64,000 nt of DNA from Hymenopellis radicata (lineage: Eukaryota > Basidiomycota > Agaricomycetes > Agaricales > Physalacriaceae): the NCBI GenBank assembly GCA_015501595.1, contig JADNRX010000042.1, positions 62,001 through 126,000 of the forward strand, read 5' to 3'. Positions 58,560 through 64,000 of this stretch are shown here, one piece after another. Made by a program: the position numbers and the translations under genes. The notes under the pieces were generated by a model. That model was not told the DNA's origin. It made no database searches and saw nothing but the letters and a program-made list of their open reading frames with translations. Every line of letters starts with the position of its first letter. Within the stretch, counting starts at the first letter, position 1.

Positions 58560-60400
58560 AGCAGAGATTCAATGTCGAAGCCGTCTGCGGGTGGATGTGA
58601 ACTGTGGCGCGGAATATCCAGAACCATTGTTATCCGAGCAGTGAAGAGCTCGCAGCGCGAGCGCAGAGGTGGAAGTGCCGCTGCCCACCGCGTATCCGTA
58701 GCGTTTCAGCTAGAGGAATCAGTCGTCAGTGCAATACACCCGACAGAACACGATAACGTACAACTCCAATTCATATTCAACGTGTCCCGAAGCGGACATA
58801 AAGCCGAGCTCCGTCAGATCCAGATCGCCATCAGCAGCTGGATTCAGCCGAAGACTGGGCGCAGTCCATGCTCCAATTCGAGGAATTCTGGATGGATTGA
58901 GAGACTCTAGCGAGAGCGCCGGGGCGAGAAGTTGATGGAGATAGGATCGAGGTGATATTTCCAAATGTTCACGACTCGTCGATAAGAGCGGCATTGCCGG
59001 GCGAACGAAAGTCGAAGCGTGGCGTCTAGTATCGGAACAACAACATAATCCCAGCAGTGAGAAGCTTGCAGGGCAAGCGCAGCGGCGGCAGCGCCGCTGC
59101 TCACTGCGTTTAACACAATATAATCGCGCTGGCGCCGGGCGAATGAATTAGCACGCGAATGCAGGGAGAACAAGGTCACGTACCTTGACAAGTTCTTCAC
59201 CAACGCGTCCCGATTGGTCTATAACCCCGAGCCCAGCAAGATCCAGATCTAAATCAACTCCGCTAACGCCAGAACGGCTAAATTTGATGATAATGGAGCT
59301 GAGGAACTAACGGAAAGAAGTCAGAATTCAATGTGAAATTTAAGTCACAGATTCGCACCTTTTTCTCAGAAAAAAAGCCGGGCCGGCGAGGCCAACAGAC
59401 GCCATAGGATTTACGACATGGCATGTCCCAAAGTCATGGAGCTGTTCCTTGAGTTCTTTGAACGTGTAAGGAGGCGGCGAAGCCGCCTCGACTAATGGCA
59501 AGTGGTGAGATGAAAAGCATCGCGAAATACGGAGTGAAACGTACCTTATCTGATGGCGCTAGATGTAGATCTAATGAAATGTAGTTAGAAATGAAAGATC
59601 AAAATGGGGTCAAAACACGCACCTTTTCGCCTGGATCAAAAGCCCGTCCGGCGAGGACATTACGCTTGCTCTATATCAAAGCTCGGTTTCCATAGAAACG
59701 TCGTCATTTTCTGTACATGTAGACGCCTAGTCGAGGCGGTGGCGAAGCCACCGCGGTCCATCCATACGTCCTCTGCCGAAATCAGCCTCCAGATCAGTAC
59801 CGCCAAGGGAAGAACAACGTACAAAGTTGAGGACGTAGTGACAGGAAACCTAGCATCAAATCAGCCTAAAACGACGCGAAAAGAATAGGAAAAAAAGTAC
59901 CTTTCCCCAGAAACCCAAGCCTGGCCGGCGAGGCCGTCCAAGCTGTTCTCATCTCAACGGCTCCATTCTTCACAGTCAAACCTCCAGGTGTAGTTAAGTC
60001 GTTGATACTAGAGGCGCCGCAGGCGCCGACGCGTCCAGTCTGAACGAAAAGAGATTTGTGCTGGATGCGCGCTGCATGTTTAATCAGTGATATCGATGGC
60101 GCCGCGAAAGGAAAACTCGCAAGCTTCAGGGACGTTCGAGACCAATATCTAGCCTCAAATGAGCGTCAAACCCGCGAAATAAAAATGCTGAAAGACGTAC
60201 TTTTCCCAAAATCCAAGCCTGGCCGGCGAGGCCGTCCACGCTGCTCTAATATTCGGGCTCCGTTCTTCGCGCTCGAAAGACATTCATAGAAGAAGGATTT
60301 GATGTTATACAAGGCGCCGTAGGCGCCGACGCGTCGTATCTGTGAGGAATGAGATTTGTGCGCAAGTAGATGATGGTAGAAGGCTAACCATCAAGTTGCC
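58560..60400. repeat. Tandem array of exon-like units with GC hairpins (265-305 bp period)
   Basis: Four clear units carry a block like gcctggccggcgagg at about 59370, 59645, 59925 and 60220, each 5' of a GC palindrome at about 59470, 59735, 60013 and 60318. Palindromes differ in sequence but stay self-complementary: GGCGGCGAAGCCGCC, GGTGGCGAAGCCACC, GGCGCCGCAGGCGCC, GGCGCCGTAGGCGCC. On the minus strand each block reads as an exon end (GLAGQAWVSGE-type peptide) followed directly by GTGCG or GTACG. Two upstream relatives at about 58800 and 59200 read DLDLTELGF and DLDLAGLGV. The array may be a gene with repeated exons or a structured repeat. Confidence 0.6.
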
Positions 60401-62715
60401 GGATTGGGATAAACTATCATAAAGACGATCGACGTCTTCTGCCTCTGCCCGTCATGAGCGCTGACCGTCATGTCGCTCCGGCGTCTTCATAACCGACCCT
60501 TTGGATCTTTTACGCTCGGCTCCTTTTGATGCTGATGGGTGTCTGCAGGTCCATCCTTCGTCAGTTCTTTTCGAATGATGTGTAACGCGACTACACACCT
60601 TGGGACACTGTCTTCGCCAATCTTCCTCCTCCTTTTCCTCGCTCTCTTCTCTCAGAAAATCCGACCTTGGTTCTGGATGAATTGAGTCGGTCTCCCTCTC
60701 TGAAACGTGTCAACCGTGCCTTGTATGACTCGCACTGGACGTACCGTCACCACGCTGCGCGACTTCTCAGACTTGCTCCAACTTTTGACCGCGGATCTCG
60801 ACGCATTGAGCGCGTCCACCGATCTACGTCGTTAGAACAGTCGGCTTCCTGCTCAGTAATCTCGACATTCTCGAACACCGCGAAGACTACCGGATTTCAG
60901 CATGCGAACGGGATGCTGGGATACTGTGCTTACTAGTTACACGAAACGGAAATATCTGGTGATCTGTTAGCTCTCAACTGAGGACATCGCCGAGGTGAAC
61001 TTCCCTGTCTTCTCGCGAACAATGCTAACATGACTCCAATCCCAAGAACGCGCTGAGACGATAGAATCTCAGCAGGCGAGCGGTGTGAAGGTGAATATGA
61101 CCTTACCTCAAAAATGCGCCGTTTCTGGAAACAACGGCGACGACGACAGTGACGGTAAGAGGGAAAGACAGATCGGCGAGTCCAAGCTGACATTCGTCCA
61201 CAGATCGAATTCAGGTCCCCGCCAGATGAATATTCCCGTGTGTAAGATGCGTTTTAGCGCCCGATCGTCGCCTTGACACACACTTTGCTCAGGTCCCCGT
61301 CTGGAGGATATTCTGTGGCGCGAATAATGTGCGAAGGTATATTCCTTCAAGTATCCAACTTACTGCTGACTCCTAGCATGTCAAGGAGCGCTGGAACCAA
61401 GCCTTCAAAATGTGTATCGAGGTAGGTGTCGTCATTCTGTAATATTCCATGCATCAGTAACCAAACCCGCCCTGCAGTTTACGGGAAGTGCGGCTAATAC
61501 CACATTCCTTTTCTTGAGCTACACTGCTCTAGAAGTCGGGCAGAATACCAAGATGTGTATCTATCGATTCGTAATGACCAGCCGCGTCGAACTACACCAC
61601 GGGAGCGAAGATACGTTGAGATTAAAAGTTTGGCCACATTAGCGGTTCTGAGATGTGACGGAGCGAGCATACTGTGGATGAGTCACTTGCTTAGTGATTT
61701 CGGGTCCAGACGCCCGCCCACTATATCAAACCTTAACTGGGAGCGCGTATAAAGGACATCGGAAACCATGAGCAATCCATCACCCACCTTTTCTTCCTGC
61801 CGTTATGCTGCTGCTATGCTTGCCCATGTTGTCGCCCTGCTCTTGTAAGTGCTTCTTCCTTTACCGTCACCACGACCTGACTTGTTGGTTCTCCGTCGCA
61901 TCAGTCTTTTCGCGTCTCGATGCTATCATCGTCGTCGGACTCTCTTCAGCTGCTTTGATTCCTGCTTCCTCGATGGTAAGTGTGTCTTGCCGTGTACCGT
62001 TATCAGTATCTGACTTGTTGATAGTCTAGACATCTACATAGCAGGTGTCTGCGGTGACTCGCGACCTCTGATTCACATTCTGTGTCTACTCGTCGTACAG
62101 TACGTTTCCCGCACTAACGACTAGGTACTCGCTGCTCGGATCTGCCTCGACTCGCGGGCTTAAGTGCTACTAGTCGTCGGCAGCACGGTACGTCGCAGTG
62201 ACTCGCATCAAATGCACTGATTAAACCTTTTAGCTGTCCGTGTGTGCTGGGGCAAATACCACAGCTTCGGCTGCCCAAGACGGGGACTGCGCGAGCCAGG
62301 ATTTGGGATGGTGGGGGTCGTTTTGCCTCCATCCGAACCGACCTTGCGCGCAGATGGTATTTAGCCTGGTATCCTGCCCGCCCTCCTTGGAGCAGCGCAA
62401 TCAGCACCCGAGACACCTTTTTTTTTAATTCTAGCTGTGAGAGATCTGATGCTGCACTCACCAGCCCCATCCCTGGGTAACGGACCTCTTCCGGTTTGAA
62501 TCTCGGCCGAGAAGACCAGCTCGACTTAGCAACGCACTACGCTCCTAGTGGCCATTTATTTCGATTAGCTTGTAATTACTATATTAGGACTACTCTGCCA
62601 CAAAATACATTCATTTGAACACGAAACTTCTCCTTTGAGACTACCACACGCAGCCACCCACGAAGAAGACACAGCCCACGAGTGCAAGATCTCTCTTTAG
62701 TCCTGGGTACTGATT
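60401..62715. other. Unassigned region before the MFS copy
   Basis: Plus-strand frames at 60667-60936 and 61805-62029 have no recognisable domain. The GC-rich stretch at 62230-62480, with a T9 run, has no partner in the window. Confidence 0.3.
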
Positions 62716-64000
62716 CAGGGAATGCAGCTGGTTGTATGAGAAGAGATGGTGTGCGACGATTGCGGTTACATTCGCGAGTACGGTTACGTCGTCGGGCATA
62801 GCGCCTGGGAGCAGCAAAATTGCGGAGGAATTTGGGATCACTAGTCAACCGATAGTTGCAATGACCGTGTCGATATTTGTGCTCGCATATGGTAGCTTTC
62901 ATCTTCCTCTTGATCTCCCTTGCGCGTTCTTTCCACTTACGCGATTCTAAAGCAATTGGGCCTTTGGTTCGTCTTTGAAACTAGAACACTCTGGCTGCTA
63001 ATATCGCCTAGTTCATGGCGCCTCTTAGCGAAATCTACGGCCGTACTAAAGTCATTCAGCTCTCCAATCTCTTCTTCTTTGGTGAACTTCTTCGTACTCC
63101 TGGAATAGATGAAGCTAACTTCCATTTATAGCTTGGAACATGGCCTGCGGTTTTGCACAAAACAAAACCCAGCTCATCATATTTCGTTTCCTCGCTGGTC
63201 TAGGCGGTAGCCCTCCGCTTGCAGTAGGCATGGGTGTACTCGGCGACATGTGGCGCGCAGAAGAGCGTGGCCGAGCAAGCGCGACATATTCTCTAGCACC
63301 TCTCATGGGCCCCGTCATTGGCCCCGTCATCGGCGCGTGGATTTCGGCGCGTACGACGTGGAGATGGGTGGTGAGCATTCCTTCTTCCTACAATGTATAC
63401 TCTTAATCACTCCTAGTTCTGGTCAACGTGCATATTCGCCATGGCCGTGCAAGTCATGGGATTGTTTTTCTTACGCGAAAGTGAGCGTGTTTCCACGATA
63501 TCGGCTATTCGGTTCATCTTTTCCCGGTGTTCACAGCGTTCGCGCCTGTGCTACTAGAGCAGAAAATCGCGCGGTTGCGTAAAGCGGAGGAGCCGGAGAA
63601 GGGAGCGCTGAGGTATAGAACCGTGTTTGAAGCGTCGGAGACGCGAAGGTAATGTGGGAATAGCTACTCTTAGCTAATTTGCTAACGTCCAACTAGCTGG
63701 CAGCACATCTTCTCGAAAGCCCTACGCCGCCCATTTGCCCTGTTCATGCACGAATCCATCGTTCAGCTTCTCGGACTGTACATGGCATTCATCTATGGTA
63801 TATTCTACAGTACGTCCTACTCATCCATTTCGCTCCACACTAGTTCACGTCCGCGCGCTAGTTTACCTGACGACTATACCCACCATATTCCGAGACGTGT
63901 ACCACCACCCGCCGGGCGTAGCTGGGCTGCACTACTTCGCGCTCGGGATCGGGTTGATATTCACTTCACAGCTCAATTCGCGTACAATGGATACGGTGTA
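62716..64000 (+). pseudogene. 5'-truncated near-identical copy of MFS2, cut by the window end
   Basis: The sequence follows MFS2 (from about 50262) through exons and introns with only scattered substitutions. The first exon encoding the acidic N terminus is absent; the match begins in the last bases of intron 1. Differences include a 9-bp in-frame loss in the first membrane helix and a few indels in introns. The 14-nt micro-exon is retained at about 62951-62964. Without the first exon and its promoter it is probably not functional unless a new 5' end is used. The 3' part lies outside the window. Confidence 0.85.

Noticed and set aside
62230..62540. Possible SINE or tRNA-like element (T9 run and GGTTTGAATCTCG box B-like sequence)
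   Set aside because: No box A at proper spacing, no second copy, no target duplication; the T run lies in the middle.
1..64000. tRNA or rRNA genes
   Set aside because: Scanning by eye for box B sequences and cloverleaf-like pairs on both strands found nothing convincing; a covariance search would be needed to exclude them.

Overview
The window reads as nuclear DNA of a mushroom-type basidiomycete (Agaricomycetes). Genes are split by many 45-55 nt GT-AG introns, none is arranged in an operon, and the recognisable families are ones expanded in that group: a RecQ-like helicase, a DUF6589 protein, F-box/LRR proteins, drug:H+ antiporter-type MFS transporters, LysM secreted proteins, a Kre9/KNH-like wall protein and a Zn2Cys6 regulator. 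I inferred gene models by reading splice junctions and checking that exon sums keep frame; no searches were run.

Layout: 1-7.1 kb holds a convergent helicase/DUF6589 pair (43 bp between stop codons). The helicase is cut by a 244-bp TA-flanked MITE. 8.3-10.2 kb is an F-box-type gene; 11.2 kb a small low-complexity ORF; 12.7-15.4 kb an ABC half-transporter; 17.7-19.8 kb an MFS transporter. 20-35.5 kb is a rearranged block: two LysM genes in inverted orientation (about 1.8-kb arms), an F-box gene split by a 3.55-kb terminal-inverted-repeat element with 9-bp target duplication, fragments of a KRE2/MNT1-type mannosyltransferase and a DUF1640 protein, PEX19, an SDR gene and at least four SDR relics. 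35.8-37.4 kb is a second F-box/LRR gene; 38.2-40.9 kb a Zn2Cys6 regulator containing an 18-nt micro-exon. 43.3-49.5 kb carries two direct copies of a shortened LysM gene, an intact paralogue of the split F-box gene, and flanking inverted repeats. 50.1-52.2 kb is a second MFS gene, 52.5-53.2 kb a Kre9/KNH-like gene. 54-60.4 kb is an unusual repeat region with exon-like units and GC hairpins, and the window ends inside a 5'-truncated near-identical copy of the second MFS gene.

The ordinary genes do unrelated jobs: transport, peroxisome biogenesis, wall assembly, regulation and ubiquitin targeting. The striking part is mobile DNA. Two small TA-target families sit inside coding exons and both can be subtracted exactly to restore reading frames. 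A larger element with dense CCACGGTA-type subterminal motifs carries an unrecognised spliced gene. Several otherwise convincing genes (DUF6589, ABC, PEX19, SDR) each need a single-base change to read through, which suggests assembly indels or early decay.
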